A stretch of DNA of 35,793 nt from Herbaspirillum frisingense GSF30 (GCF_000300975.2 NZ_AEEC02000044.1:1-35793), one strand, 5' to 3'; shown: positions 15,665 to 26,474, numbered from the stretch's first letter. The notes: generated from the sequence alone by a model not told the origin. A program made the numbers and translations.

Positions 15665-16633
15665 TCAGCGCCGCGCGGTGCTGCGAAAAAGGTCGAACTG
15701 CTGTTGCGGGCTGCGCGACGACAGGTAGCCGGGGACGATCTCCTCGACCGACCTGGGGGCAAGCCGCAGTTCGGCTGCGATAGGGCCGTGCAGTACGTTG
15801 TCCACTTGCATGGAAGCCACGTTGTCGCGGCTCATCAGCTTGCCGGGCAGGTGTTCCAGGACGAAGGCCTGCAGCCAGCCCAGGGCATCCGGCAAGCCTA
15901 CCACCGGGCGCGGATGGCCACTGTACCAGCCCGCCAGACGCACCAGATCACGCAGGGCGTATTGCCTGGGCCCGCCCAGCTCGAACACCTTGCCGCCCAG
16001 GCGCGGCAACGCCAGCGCATTGACGAAGGCCTGTGCCACGTCACCCACATAGACCGGCTGGAAGCGCGCCTGGGCGCTGCCCAGCGGGATCACGGGGAAC
16101 ATCCGGTTCAGGCCGGCAAACATGTTGAGGAAGTTGTCGCCCTCGCCAAACACCACCGACGGCCGGAAGATGGCCACATCCAGCGCCGGCGAGGCCAGTG
16201 CTTCCTGTTCGCCGGCCGCCTTGGAGCGCAGGTACATCGATGGCCCCTGGGCATCGGCGCACAGCGCGCTCATGTGCAGGTAGCGCGGTACGCCTTGCTG
16301 CACGCAGGCGGTGACGATGCGGCGCGGCAGCAGGACATGCTGGCGTTCGAAGTCGGGCCCATAGGGCGCGCCACCGCGTGCCGGGCGCGACTGCAGGATG
16401 CCGACCAGATTGATGACTGCATCAGCCTCGGCCACCAGCCGCGCCAGCACGGCGTCGTCATGGATATCGGCCTGTACCACGCTGACCACCGGCGACACCA
16501 GCAGATGCTTGGTGCGCTCGTAGCGGCGCGTGGGGACCATGATGCGATAAGCGGTGCTGCTGCCCAGCAGTTCCACCAGCCGCGTGCCGATGAAGCCGGA
16601 ACCACCGATGACGAGGATCTTCCTGACTGCCAT
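15665..16633 (-). CDS. NAD(P)-dependent epimerase/dehydratase, NDUFA9-like atypical SDR
   Basis: The 322-residue product has an N-terminal Rossmann fold with the atypical-SDR motif GGSGFIGTRLVE (about 10-21), followed by VINLVGIL and the YLHMSALCAD and MYLRSKAAGEQ segments that replace the classical YxxxK site. The C-terminal half (DVAQAFVNALALPRLGGKVF, then LGGPRQYALRDLVRLAG) matches the complex I NDUFA9 subfamily. These proteins are thought to act as NADPH-binding assembly or quinone-linked factors, so its role here is unproven. GGAGAG precedes ATG at 16633. It is co-directional with slt upstream (59-base gap) and gst downstream. Confidence 0.88.
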   Translation of the reverse strand: MAVRKILVIGGSGFIGTRLVELLGSSTAYRIMVPTRRYERTKHLLVSPVVSVVQADIHDDAVLARLVAEADAVINLVGILQSRPARGGAPYGPDFERQHVLLPRRIVTACVQQGVPRYLHMSALCADAQGPSMYLRSKAAGEQEALASPALDVAIFRPSVVFGEGDNFLNMFAGLNRMFPVIPLGSAQARFQPVYVGDVAQAFVNALALPRLGGKVFELGGPRQYALRDLVRLAGWYSGHPRPVVGLPDALGWLQAFVLEHLPGKLMSRDNVASMQVDNVLHGPIAAELRLAPRSVEEIVPGYLSSRSPQQQFDLFRSTARR

Positions 16634-16692
16634 TTGTCACTCTCCGATTTCCTGTTGGCCGCCGGCCATTGCCGACGGCGCGGGCGATGGGA

Positions 16693-18705
16693 TCAGGGCA
16701 GGTCGGTGGCGACGTTGGAATTGGGCGCCACCGTGCCCATGCGCTGCTTCAGCGATTGCGGGCGGTTCTCGAACATGGCCGCATAGTAGGTCGCATTGGA
16801 CATCACGTTCTTGACATAGCCCCGGGTTTCATTGAAAGGGATGATCTCGGCGAAGATCGCGCCTTCCACCGGACGCGGCAAGGTCGCGCGCCAGGTACGG
16901 GGGCGGCCGGGGCCGGCGTTGTAGCCGGCGGTGGCCAGGGTTTCCGAGCCTTCCATGTTGTTGAGCACCATGTCGAGGTAGCTGGTGCCCAGCAGCAGGT
17001 TGGTGTTGATGTCGTTGACCTGGTCGGCGGTGAATTCGCTCATGCCGATCTTCTTGGCGACGAACTTGGCGGTAGCCGGCATCAACTGCATCAGGCCGGA
17101 GGCCCCCACATGGGAACGGGCCGACTTGATGAAGCGCGATTCCTGGCGGATCAGGCCATAGACCCAGGCGTTCTCCATGCCCAGCGGCTTGGTGGCGGCG
17201 TTCATCTCGGGCAGGTGCGGGGCCGGGAAGCGCTGGGTGAAATCGAATTCACTGCGGGTGCGATCGGAGGTATTGACCATGCGGTCCAGCACGTCGCTCT
17301 GGCGCGCGTACTCGGCGGCGGCCAGCAGCTGGCGGTCGCTCATGTTGCGCAATTCCCAGTTCCATTCGCGGATGGCTTCGAAGCGCAGGTTCAACTGATA
17401 GAACTTGAGCGAACGCTTGAAGCCGGCATTCTGCGAATACAGCGCCACCTCGCCAGCGCCGGGCGGGGTCGGTCCGGGCGGGATGCTGATCTTCTGGCCC
17501 AGCTCTTCCAGGGCCAGCTGACCGTAGAAGCTGAAGTTGGGCGCGATCGATTCGAACAGGCGCCGCGCGGCGTCGGTCTGCCCTTCTTCCTTCAGCGCAC
17601 GGCCCAGCCAGTAGACCCAGGCGGTGTCGCTGCGCAGCGGGGCCGGCATGGCTTCGATGGTCTTGCGCACGGTCTTCCAGTCGCCATCGCGCAGGGCCAT
17701 GCGGACCTTCCACTGCATGGCATCTTGTGTGAGCGCTGCATCCTTGGCGCGGCGCCAGTAATCGGAAGCTTCCGGCGCCAGCTTGTAGGACGCCGCCAGC
17801 GCAATCTGCGCCCAGCCCTGGGCGACTTCCTGTGCCGTCATGTTGCGCCCGGCATCGCCGAGATAGGTGGCAGCCTGGGTCGGATTGCTCTTGGCGATGC
17901 GGCCCAGCGCGATGATGTAGAGCTGGTGGTTGGCAGCACCCTTGCCCGGCCCCTTGGCCAGCATCAGCGCCGGGCGGTCCATGACCTGGGTGACGCCGAC
18001 ATCGCCGCTATCGACCAGCACGGCAGCGCGACGGGCGACGGTGGCATTGCCGTTCTCGGCCGCCTGGCGGATCTGGAACCAGACATCGGCCTGGCTGAAC
18101 TGGCCGTTCTGGGCCAGCGTGGAGATCAGGTCGCTGCAGCCCTGGCCATAGTCCTTGGGGTTGCTCAAGAGGGCGCGTGCTTCCTCGGCCACGTTCTCAC
18201 CCTTCAGGGCGCGCGAGTTGAGGGCGAAGCACTTGACCTGGACATCGTCGTTGAGCACGAACTTGGGGTATTGCTCGTCGAAGACGGTCCAGTTGCCGGT
18301 CTTGCCCAATGCCAGCAGCCAGTCGTTGCGCAGGCGGTCGACGATGGCCTGGCCATCCCAACGTGCCAGGAAATCGCGGATTTCCTGTTCACTGGCGCTA
18401 TAGTCGCGCACCCGCGGCTTGAGGCGGTAGTAGTCGACGTAGGAGGCCAGTTCGTAACCGGACAGGCGCGCGGCCAGGTCCTGCGCCAGCGCGGCATTGT
18501 CGCTGGCAGCGGCCTGGCGCAGGGCGAGGAAGAGATCGTCGGGCGCCGCGTCCGGGGCCAGGCGTTTCTGGGCGTGGGCCGCTGGCGCCACGATGACGAC
18601 GGTGCCGGTCGCCACGACCAGGGGCAGCGCCAGCGAGGTGGCCAATGAGGCGGCCAGCGCGCGCAGGCGCTGGTTGAACGGATGTTTCTTCGGACGCATA
18701 CTCAT
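16693..18705 (-). CDS. Soluble lytic murein transglycosylase (Slt70-like)
   Basis: This periplasmic enzyme cleaves the MurNAc-GlcNAc bond of peptidoglycan to form 1,6-anhydro ends. The 670-residue precursor has a signal peptide (basic start MSMRPKKHPF, hydrophobic core, cleavage near APAAHA). A long superhelical region of repeated helices follows, then a C-terminal SLT domain. The catalytic Glu is E522 in LIRQESRF, followed by the family signatures SGLMQLMPATA and ATAGYNAGPGRP. ATG at 18705 is supported by GAAG upstream and the signal peptide; ATG at 18699 is an alternative. Upstream in-frame starts would run into the divergent gene region. Confidence 0.93.
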   Translation of the reverse strand: MSMRPKKHPFNQRLRALAASLATSLALPLVVATGTVVIVAPAAHAQKRLAPDAAPDDLFLALRQAAASDNAALAQDLAARLSGYELASYVDYYRLKPRVRDYSASEQEIRDFLARWDGQAIVDRLRNDWLLALGKTGNWTVFDEQYPKFVLNDDVQVKCFALNSRALKGENVAEEARALLSNPKDYGQGCSDLISTLAQNGQFSQADVWFQIRQAAENGNATVARRAAVLVDSGDVGVTQVMDRPALMLAKGPGKGAANHQLYIIALGRIAKSNPTQAATYLGDAGRNMTAQEVAQGWAQIALAASYKLAPEASDYWRRAKDAALTQDAMQWKVRMALRDGDWKTVRKTIEAMPAPLRSDTAWVYWLGRALKEEGQTDAARRLFESIAPNFSFYGQLALEELGQKISIPPGPTPPGAGEVALYSQNAGFKRSLKFYQLNLRFEAIREWNWELRNMSDRQLLAAAEYARQSDVLDRMVNTSDRTRSEFDFTQRFPAPHLPEMNAATKPLGMENAWVYGLIRQESRFIKSARSHVGASGLMQLMPATAKFVAKKIGMSEFTADQVNDINTNLLLGTSYLDMVLNNMEGSETLATAGYNAGPGRPRTWRATLPRPVEGAIFAEIIPFNETRGYVKNVMSNATYYAAMFENRPQSLKQRMGTVAPNSNVATDLP

Positions 18706-18739
18706 GCAAGCTTCTTCATGCAGATTGATGGAACAAATA

Positions 18740-19336
18740 ATGAACCCAAGCATAGCACGCGATGCACCCGCGCCGGAGACCGAACAGGCCCTCGCGGTGC
18801 TGCACAAGAATGCCCTGCGCGCCGACCTGTTGGAACGCCGCAAGGCCCTGGGCGACACGGACAAGCTGCACGCCGAACAGCGCATCGGCCAGCGTGTGGT
18901 GGATTGGTGCGTCGGCTCGGCCATCACCAGCCTGGCGGTATATCAGCCGATACGGCGTGAACCGGACCTGGCTGACGCCTATAACGCGCTGGCAGCGCAC
19001 GGCGTGGACCTGTGCCTGCCGGTGGTGGTGGGGCGGGAGATGCCGCTGGAGTTTCGCCGCTGGCGCCCGGGTGATGCCCTGGAAAAGGATGCCATGGGGA
19101 CCAGGGTGCCGCCGGCAGGTACCGCAGTGGCGCAGCCGCAGGCCCTGCTGATTCCCTGCGTCGGCTTCAACGAGGCCGGGTTCCGGCTGGGTTACGGGGG
19201 TGGCTTCTATGACCGCACCCTGGCCGGCCCGGTGCGGCCGCTGGCGGTGGGCGTGTGTTATGGCTTCGGGCTGGTGGTGTTCGAACCGCAGGCGCATGAC
19301 GTGCCGCTGGATGCCATCCTCACCGATGGCGGCTGA
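18740..19336 (+). CDS. 5-formyltetrahydrofolate cyclo-ligase family protein
   Basis: The enzyme converts 5-formyl-THF to 5,10-methenyl-THF with ATP, feeding one-carbon units back to the folate pool. The 198-residue product has the N-terminal RADLLERRKAL segment, YQPIRREPDL and the ATP-binding signature GFRLGYGGGFYDRTL near the C-terminus. I chose ATG at 18740 behind GGA; ATG at 18728 would add four residues. It diverges from slt with only 34 bases between the starts. It faces metF, another folate enzyme, which lies convergently downstream. The stop lies in a 10-base tandem repeat. Confidence 0.9.
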   Translation: MNPSIARDAPAPETEQALAVLHKNALRADLLERRKALGDTDKLHAEQRIGQRVVDWCVGSAITSLAVYQPIRREPDLADAYNALAAHGVDLCLPVVVGREMPLEFRRWRPGDALEKDAMGTRVPPAGTAVAQPQALLIPCVGFNEAGFRLGYGGGFYDRTLAGPVRPLAVGVCYGFGLVVFEPQAHDVPLDAILTDGG

Positions 19337-19360
19337 TGTCGGCTGATGTCGGCTGATGTC
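19331..19360. repeat. Three tandem copies of a 10-base unit
   Basis: GGCTGATGTC is repeated exactly three times (19331-19340, 19341-19350, 19351-19360). The stop codon of the 5-FCL gene lies in the first copy, so gain or loss of a unit would not change the protein. Confidence 0.9.
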
Positions 19361-19390
19361 TTCCAACCATTCGCCATTATCGATTGAACA

Positions 19391-19417
19391 ATGAAAAAGC
19401 CGGGCCAAGGCCCGGCT
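19391..19417 (-). terminator. Terminator for the ahcY-PF04020-metF transcript
   Basis: Arms AGCCGGGCC (19398-19406) and GGCCCGGCT (19409-19417) pair perfectly. Read on the - strand the hairpin is followed by TTTTTC, giving an intrinsic terminator 32 bases after the metF stop. On the + strand no T-run follows. Confidence 0.8.
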
Positions 19418-19449
19418 CTGCAACTGGCACCCGCTTGCCAGGTGTGGCG

Positions 19450-20292
19450 TTACTTGACCAGTTGCTGCCAGATCGCCTCGGTGGGGGCGGCCTGGTTCAG
19501 TGAATAGAAATGCAGACCCGGTGCGCCACCGGCCAGCAGGCGCTCGCACAGTTGCGTGACCACATCCTGGCCGAAGGCGCGGATCGATTCCGTATCGTCG
19601 CCATAGCTGGCCAGCTTGAGGCGGATCCAGCGCGGGATCTCGGTGCCGCACATGTCCGAGAAGCGCATCAGCTGCGAGTAATTGGTGATGGGCATGATGC
19701 CGGCGATCACCGGTACGGTAGCGCCCAGGCGAGCAGCCTCGTCCACGAAGCGGAAGTAGGCATCGGCGTTGTAGAAATACTGGGTGATGGCTGCATTGGC
19801 GCCGGCCTTGACCTTGCGCGCGAAATTCTGGACATCGTCCTGCGGCGAACGGGCCTGGGGATGCATTTCGGGGTAGGCCGCCACTTCGATGTGGAACCAG
19901 TCGCCGGTCTCGGCGCGGACGAACTCGACCAGTTCGTTGGCATAGCGGAATTCGCTGGAGGCCTGGTCCATGGCGCCATAACCACTGGGCAGGTCACCGC
20001 GCAGCGCCACCAGGCGCTTGATACCGTTGGCGCGGTAATCGTCCAGGATGGCACGCAGGCTGGCACGCGAGCTGCCGATGCAGGACAGGTGCGGTGCAGC
20101 CTGATGGCCTTCGCCGACGATCTCCAGCACGGTGTCGCGGGTGCCCTGCTGGGTGGAGCCGCCGGCGCCGAAGGTCACCGAGAAATAGCGGGGCTGCAGT
20201 TGCGCCAGCCGGGCGCGGGTGGCGCGCAGCTTTTGCGCGCCTTCGGCGGTCTTGGGCGGGAAGAATTCGATACTGAAATTATGCGTACTCAT
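19450..20292 (-). CDS. metF: 5,10-methylenetetrahydrofolate reductase
   Basis: The flavoenzyme reduces methylene-THF to methyl-THF, the methyl donor for homocysteine remethylation. The 280-residue product is a TIM barrel with FSIEFFPPKT (6-15), where the Glu is catalytic. It also has YFSVTFGAGGSTQQGTRDT, LVALRGDLPSG, and AITQYFYNADAYFRFVDEA. The ATG overlaps the stop of the upstream PF04020 gene (ATGA at 20289-20292), so translation is coupled. It ends a transcript that starts at the SAH riboswitch and is followed by a terminator at 19391-19417. Confidence 0.97.
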   Translation of the reverse strand: MSTHNFSIEFFPPKTAEGAQKLRATRARLAQLQPRYFSVTFGAGGSTQQGTRDTVLEIVGEGHQAAPHLSCIGSSRASLRAILDDYRANGIKRLVALRGDLPSGYGAMDQASSEFRYANELVEFVRAETGDWFHIEVAAYPEMHPQARSPQDDVQNFARKVKAGANAAITQYFYNADAYFRFVDEAARLGATVPVIAGIMPITNYSQLMRFSDMCGTEIPRWIRLKLASYGDDTESIRAFGQDVVTQLCERLLAGGAPGLHFYSLNQAAPTEAIWQQLVK

Positions 20293-20642
20293 TGATTCGA
20301 TCCCGATTTCAGCAACAGCGTCGACAAGGCCCAGGACACGATGCTATAGAGCAGCGCGCCGCCCACGGCAGACCAGAATCCGGCCACGTGGAAGCCGCCC
20401 ACCAGTTGCGCCACGACCCAGAACATCAGGCCATTGATGACCAGGATGAACAGACCCAGCGTAACCACCGTCACCGGCAGGGTCAGCACGACCAGCACCG
20501 GGCGCACGATGGTATTGACGAAACCCAGGATGAGCGCGGCCAGCAGGGCCGAGCCGAAACTGTCGACCTGCACCGAGTGCATCAGGTAGGGGACGGCCAG
20601 CAAGGCCAGGGCGTTGATGAGCCAGGTCAGCAGCAGGCGCAC
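20289..20642 (-). CDS. Small PF04020 (phage holin family 4-like) membrane protein
   Basis: The 117-residue product is almost entirely hydrophobic, with four predicted membrane segments (about 2-20, 27-46, 53-76, 84-108). The pattern LGFVNTIVRPVLVVLTLPVT and GLFILVINGLMFWV is typical of PF04020, whose molecular function is unknown. The family name comes from a weak resemblance to holins and does not show lysis activity. The start is GTG at 20642, supported by AAGGA seven bases upstream; an in-frame start at 20693 lacks this. It is sandwiched between ahcY and metF and coupled to metF by a 4-base overlap. Its link to the methyl cycle is by position only. Confidence 0.88.
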   Translation of the reverse strand: MRLLLTWLINALALLAVPYLMHSVQVDSFGSALLAALILGFVNTIVRPVLVVLTLPVTVVTLGLFILVINGLMFWVVAQLVGGFHVAGFWSAVGGALLYSIVSWALSTLLLKSGSNQ

Positions 20643-20700
20643 GGAGATTCCTTTCGACCCCGTCAGGGGAGTGATGAAGACAGCAGCGGCCACTGTGAGC

Positions 20701-20776
20701 GCGGCGCCCCTCGGGACGCCGCACAGGCCGCTGGATCAAACGTTGCCAACCATGCAGGGCCGGCGTGAAGCCGGCC
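20701..20776 (-). repeat. Two intercistronic hairpins between ahcY and the PF04020 gene
   Basis: GGCCGGC-gtgaa-GCCGGCC lies at 20758-20776, eleven bases after the ahcY stop. GCGGCG/CGCCGC lies at 20701-20722. Neither is followed by a T-run in the - direction. They may shield ahcY mRNA from 3' decay or lower downstream expression rather than terminate. Confidence 0.5.
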
Positions 20777-20787
20777 GCTGGCATGGA

Positions 20788-22206
<1,419 letters not shown>

Positions 22207-22208
22207 GC

Positions 22209-22217
22209 CCTCCTTTC
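22209..22217 (-). promoter_or_regulatory. Strong ribosome binding site of ahcY
   Basis: GAAAGGAGGG on the - strand. It lies 22 bases past the aptamer, after a run of seven U (22231-22237). Its very short distance to the GTG start is unusual. Confidence 0.7.
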
Positions 22218-22238
22218 ATGAAAAAGCCAGAAAAAAAG

Positions 22239-22326
22239 TAACGTGAGCGCGGTTGCCAGGCGCGGTGCGCCTGTTCATCGCTGCAAGCCTGGCAGGGGTT
22301 GTCCCTGTCGCAACGCTCCTTGCGGC
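22239..22326 (-). promoter_or_regulatory. SAH riboswitch
   Basis: Read on the - strand, the leader has the hallmark order of the S-adenosylhomocysteine riboswitch (Rfam family SAH_riboswitch). GCAAGGAGCGTTGCGACAGG opens it, then a P2 stem (CAGGGA...CCCTG) and GCCAGGCTTGC, which closes P1 (GCAAG/CTTGC). An extra hairpin CAGGCGC-acc-GCGCCTG follows, then the 3' CGCTC (22245-22249), which can pair with GAGCG (22314-22318) to form the pseudoknot. The family raises expression of SAH-recycling genes when SAH binds. Here it precedes ahcY-PF04020-metF. A U7 run follows the aptamer directly, but no conventional terminator stem is obvious. Control of ribosome access seems more likely. Confidence 0.93.
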
Positions 22327-22348
22327 GGTGAGGCATTGTGAGGATTGA

Positions 22349-22404
22349 CGTACCGGACGCAATGCCGACATCGGTACGGGCAGCGGATGAAGCTGTTCAT
22401 CCGC
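22349..22404 (-). other. 5' leader hairpins upstream of the SAH aptamer
   Basis: GCGGATGAA/TTCATCCGC (22383-22391 and 22396-22404) is a perfect 9-bp hairpin right at the predicted 5' end of the ahcY mRNA. CGTACCG/CGGTACG (22349-22355 and 22372-22378) is a second stem. The first could protect the transcript 5' end. Confidence 0.5.
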
Positions 22405-22413
22405 GGGAACAGC

Positions 22414-22441
22414 ATTGTAGCGCGGGCCGGGCGTTAGTCAA
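22414..22441 (-). promoter_or_regulatory. ahcY promoter
   Basis: On the - strand, TTGACT (22441-22436), a 16-base spacer and TACAAT (22419-22414): 5 of 6 matches at each hexamer. Transcription would start near 22404-22407, about 200 bases before the start codon, leaving room for the riboswitch. Confidence 0.75.
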
Positions 22442-22456
22442 TGCCCGGCCCGCGCT
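22419..22456. repeat. 14-bp perfect hairpin downstream of metK that contains the ahcY promoter
   Basis: AGCGCGGGCCGGGC (22419-22432) and GCCCGGCCCGCGCT (22443-22456) are perfect complements around a 10-base loop. It begins 13 bases past the metK stop. It has no T-run in the - direction, so it is not a classical terminator. The loop carries most of the -35 hexamer of the ahcY promoter, and one arm is its spacer. Confidence 0.85.
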
Positions 22457-22469
22457 GGCTGGGTGCGTA

Positions 22470-23633
<1,164 letters not shown>

Positions 23634-23727
23634 GCAAGCCTCTGACTGAAAACGATTTAGCAATGTCGCGGCCCATCGTCAGTCGTGCCTGCGACGCTTT
23701 AGCGAAATTTGTACCCCGTCTCGCAAG

Positions 23728-23756
23728 TTGTCATTAACTCGACGGCTTGTGATATT
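23728..23756 (+). promoter_or_regulatory. Promoter of the lpxL-lpxL-dapF operon
   Basis: TTGTCA (23728-23733), a 17-base spacer and GATATT (23751-23756), 5 of 6 and 4 of 6 matches, about 65 bases before the first acyltransferase start in the divergent metK-lpxL gap. Confidence 0.5.
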
Positions 23757-23822
23757 TTACGCCTCTTGCAATTTTCTGCAATTTGGCGGCGGAAGCGCCC
23801 CGCTCAACCGTTATCGGCACGT

Positions 23823-24671
23823 ATGCTCGTTTCTTTATTCCGCCTGCTGTCCTTGCTGCCCCTGCCTGTCTTGCATGCCATCGGCGTGATAATGGGCTGG
23901 ATGGTGTTCCTGCTCTCACCATCCTACCGGCGCCGTCTGCAGAACAACATTGCCCTGGCCGGACATCGCGCCAGCCTGTTCAAGGCGGTCGGCGAGGCGG
24001 GCAAGGGCATGTTCGAGCTGCCCTTCATCTGGTGCGCCTCGCCCCGCCGGGTTCTGCGCACGGCACGCCTGCGCAACTGGGATCTGGTGGAGCAGGCGCT
24101 GGCGGCCAAGTCCGGGGTCATTTTCCTTACGCCGCACCTGGGTTGCTTCGAAATCTCGGCCCAGGTGGTGGCGCACCAGACCAGCCTGAGTGTCCTCTAC
24201 CGCCCCCCGCGCAAGGCTGCCCTGAAGCCCCTGATCGAAGGCGCCCGCGCCCGCGCCAACCTGCACCTGGCCCCGGCCAACCTGGCGGGCGTGCGCATCC
24301 TGCTGAAGGCGCTGAAGAATAGCCAGGCCATCGGCCTGCTGCCGGACCAGGTGCCGCAAAACGGCGAAGGCGTCTGGGCCGACTTCTTCGGCAAGCCGGC
24401 CTACACCATGACCCTGCCCGCCAAACTGCAACAGATGAGCGGTGCGCCCTTGCTGCTGGTCTATGCGGAAAGGCTGTCCTGGGGACGCGGCTTTGACGTG
24501 CACTTCGTTCCATTTGAAGGTGAACTTCCCGAGTCGCCGGTACAACAGGCCCGCGCCATCAACGCAGCCATGGAAAAACTGATCGCCCACTGCCCGGCCC
24601 AATATATCTGGAGCTACAACCGCTACAAGACACCGCCCGGCGTGACCAGACCCGGGGAGGCATCGTCATGA
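23823..24671 (+). CDS. Lipid A acyltransferase, LpxL/LpxM/HtrB family, first copy
   Basis: These inner-membrane enzymes add secondary acyl chains to Kdo2-lipid A from acyl-ACP. The 282-residue product has an N-terminal hydrophobic anchor (LVSLFRLLSLLPLPVLHAIG) and the catalytic HX4E box HLGCFE in LTPHLGCFEIS. It also has VLYRPPRKAALKPLIEGARA, GLLPDQVPQNGEG and the C-terminal YIWSYNRYKTPPG. ATG at 23823 is preferred because it gives the family start; a longer open frame from 23709 overlaps the promoter. Its stop overlaps the next gene's ATG (ATGA). Which acyl position it modifies cannot be told. Confidence 0.93.
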   Translation: MLVSLFRLLSLLPLPVLHAIGVIMGWMVFLLSPSYRRRLQNNIALAGHRASLFKAVGEAGKGMFELPFIWCASPRRVLRTARLRNWDLVEQALAAKSGVIFLTPHLGCFEISAQVVAHQTSLSVLYRPPRKAALKPLIEGARARANLHLAPANLAGVRILLKALKNSQAIGLLPDQVPQNGEGVWADFFGKPAYTMTLPAKLQQMSGAPLLLVYAERLSWGRGFDVHFVPFEGELPESPVQQARAINAAMEKLIAHCPAQYIWSYNRYKTPPGVTRPGEASS

Positions 24672-25552
24672 GACTGCTCCTGGCCATCATGTGGGTGCTG
24701 CACTGGTTGCCCCTGCCCATCCTCGGCCGCCTGGGCGAAGGTATCGGCGCGCTGCTCTATATCTATATGCGTCCCCGGCGTCATATCGCGCTGACCAACC
24801 TGCGCCTGTGCTTCCCGGAAAAGACCGAAGAAGAACGCGTACGCATTGCCCGCGAGCATTTCCGCCTGTTCGCCCGCAGTGCACTGGAACGCGGCATCCT
24901 CTGGTGGGCGCCGGTATCGCGTCTGCGCCGGCTGATCCAGGTCGACCCGGGCATGCCGCTGGAGACCTTCGCCAAGGGGCCGACCATCCTGCTGGCACCG
25001 CATTTCGTCTGCCTGGAAATTCCCGGCGCGACCCTGGGCGTGTTCTCCGAATATTCGGCCTGTACCATCTATACCAAGCAACGCAATGCCGTCATCGACC
25101 GCGCACTGCTGAAGGGCCGTCTGCGCTTCCGGCCGGCAACCTTGCTGGCGCGCGAACAGGGCGTCAAACCCATCATCCGCGCCATGCGCAAGGGCCTGCC
25201 CTTCCTGATGTTGCCGGACATGGACTTCGGCATCCGCGACGCCGAATTCGTGCCTTTCTTCGGGGTACCCGCCGCCACCCTCACAGCCACGGCCCGCATC
25301 GCCGCGGCTACCGGTGCCGCGGTGGTGCCGGTGGTCTGCACCTTCCTGCCCAACTACAAGGGCTGGAAAGCCACCTACTATCCCGCCTGGACCGACTATC
25401 CGGGCGAGGACATCGCGGCCGCCACGCGCCGCATGAATGCCTTCATCGAAGAACGCGTACGTGAGCATCCGGCTGAATACTTCTGGGCCCACAAGCGCTT
25501 CAAGACCCGTCCGCCGGGCGAGCCGGACGTCTATGGACGCGACGCGGACTGA
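24668..25552 (+). CDS. Lipid A acyltransferase, LpxL/LpxM/HtrB family, second copy
   Basis: This is a paralogue of the gene before it, 294 residues. It has an N-terminal anchor ([20 protein letters not shown]), [19 protein letters not shown], the catalytic HX4E box [44 protein letters not shown] and the C-terminal [16 protein letters not shown] at 24668 overlaps the stop of the first copy, so the two are translated together. The pair probably adds the two secondary acyl chains in turn, but the order and positions are inferred. dapF follows after 41 bases. Confidence 0.94.
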   Translation: MRLLLAIMWVLHWLPLPILGRLGEGIGALLYIYMRPRRHIALTNLRLCFPEKTEEERVRIAREHFRLFARSALERGILWWAPVSRLRRLIQVDPGMPLETFAKGPTILLAPHFVCLEIPGATLGVFSEYSACTIYTKQRNAVIDRALLKGRLRFRPATLLAREQGVKPIIRAMRKGLPFLMLPDMDFGIRDAEFVPFFGVPAATLTATARIAAATGAAVVPVVCTFLPNYKGWKATYYPAWTDYPGEDIAAATRRMNAFIEERVREHPAEYFWAHKRFKTRPPGEPDVYGRDAD

Positions 25553-25593
25553 GCAGCGAGCGCGACGGCCAGCAGCCGTCCTATAATCTGCAC

Positions 25594-26457
25594 ATGAAAA
25601 TCAAATTTACCAAGATGCATGGCGCCGGCAACGACTTCGTCGTCCTCGACGCCGTCAACCAGGCCATTTCGCTGACCCCCGCCCAGTGGCAGTTCATCGC
25701 CGACCGTCGCTTCGGCATCGGTGCCGACCAGATGCTGGTGGTGGAAAAAGCACAGGGTGCCGGCATCGATTTCCGTTATCGCATCTATAACGCCGATGGC
25801 GGCGAGGTCGAGCAATGCGGCAATGGCGCGCGCGCCTTCGTGCGCTTCGTCACCGAAAAGGGGCTCACCGACAAGCGCGCCATCCGTGTGGAAACCATGT
25901 CCGGCGTGATCGAACCGCGCCTGGAAGACGACGGCCAGATCACCGTGGATATGGGCGCCCCCATCCTGACCCCGGCCGACGTTCCCTTCGACAGCCATGG
26001 CCTGCAGCATCGCAGCGAGGCCGAAGACAATTTGTGGCCGCTGGACGTGGCCGGCAAGACCACCTGGATCTCGGTGGTGTCGATGGGCAATCCGCACGCG
26101 GTGCAACTGGTCGATGACAGTGAAGCAGCGCCGGTACTGACCGACGGTCCGCTGATCGAACATCACCCGCGCTTCCCCAAGCGCGTCAATGCCGGTTTCA
26201 TGCAGGTGGTCGATCGCCATCACATCAACCTGCGTGTCTATGAACGCGGTGCCGGCGAAACCCTGGCGTGCGGCACCGGCGCCTGTGCCGCAGTGGTGGC
26301 CGGCATCCGGCGCGGCCTGCTGGATTCCCCGGTGGCAGTGCAGACCCATGGCGGCGTGCTCAACATTGCCTGGGCCGGCCCGGGCGAACCGGTGATGATG
26401 ACCGGACCGGCGGTGACCGTGTTCGAAGGCGAGATCGATTTGCCGGATCAGCTCTGA
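25594..26457 (+). CDS. dapF: Diaminopimelate epimerase
   Basis: DapF interconverts LL- and meso-diaminopimelate for lysine and peptidoglycan synthesis, using a two-cysteine acid-base mechanism. The 287-residue product has [13 protein letters not shown] (8-20), the first catalytic Cys C75 ([10 protein letters not shown]) and the second C226 (LACGTGACA). It also has [13 protein letters not shown]. It is the last gene of the lpxL operon and is followed by a strong terminator. In many Gram-negatives dapF is directly followed by DUF484 and xerC; here those lie 3.5 kb away. Confidence 0.98.
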   Translation: MKIKFTKMHGAGNDFVVLDAVNQAISLTPAQWQFIADRRFGIGADQMLVVEKAQGAGIDFRYRIYNADGGEVEQCGNGARAFVRFVTEKGLTDKRAIRVETMSGVIEPRLEDDGQITVDMGAPILTPADVPFDSHGLQHRSEAEDNLWPLDVAGKTTWISVVSMGNPHAVQLVDDSEAAPVLTDGPLIEHHPRFPKRVNAGFMQVVDRHHINLRVYERGAGETLACGTGACAAVVAGIRRGLLDSPVAVQTHGGVLNIAWAGPGEPVMMTGPAVTVFEGEIDLPDQL

Positions 26458-26474
26458 GACAATTTAATACACAT

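Noticed and set aside
16669..18648. 659-codon open frame opposite slt
   Set aside because: The opposite strand encodes a full Slt with signal peptide and catalytic motifs; this frame has no recognisable domain and no ribosome binding site.
20289..20642. Prophage holin
   Set aside because: No endolysin or phage genes nearby; the operon position between ahcY and metF argues for a housekeeping role despite the family name.
23634..23822. SAM riboswitch upstream of metK
   Set aside because: I could not find the conserved cores of SAM-I, SAM-II or SAM-IV type aptamers on the - strand leader.
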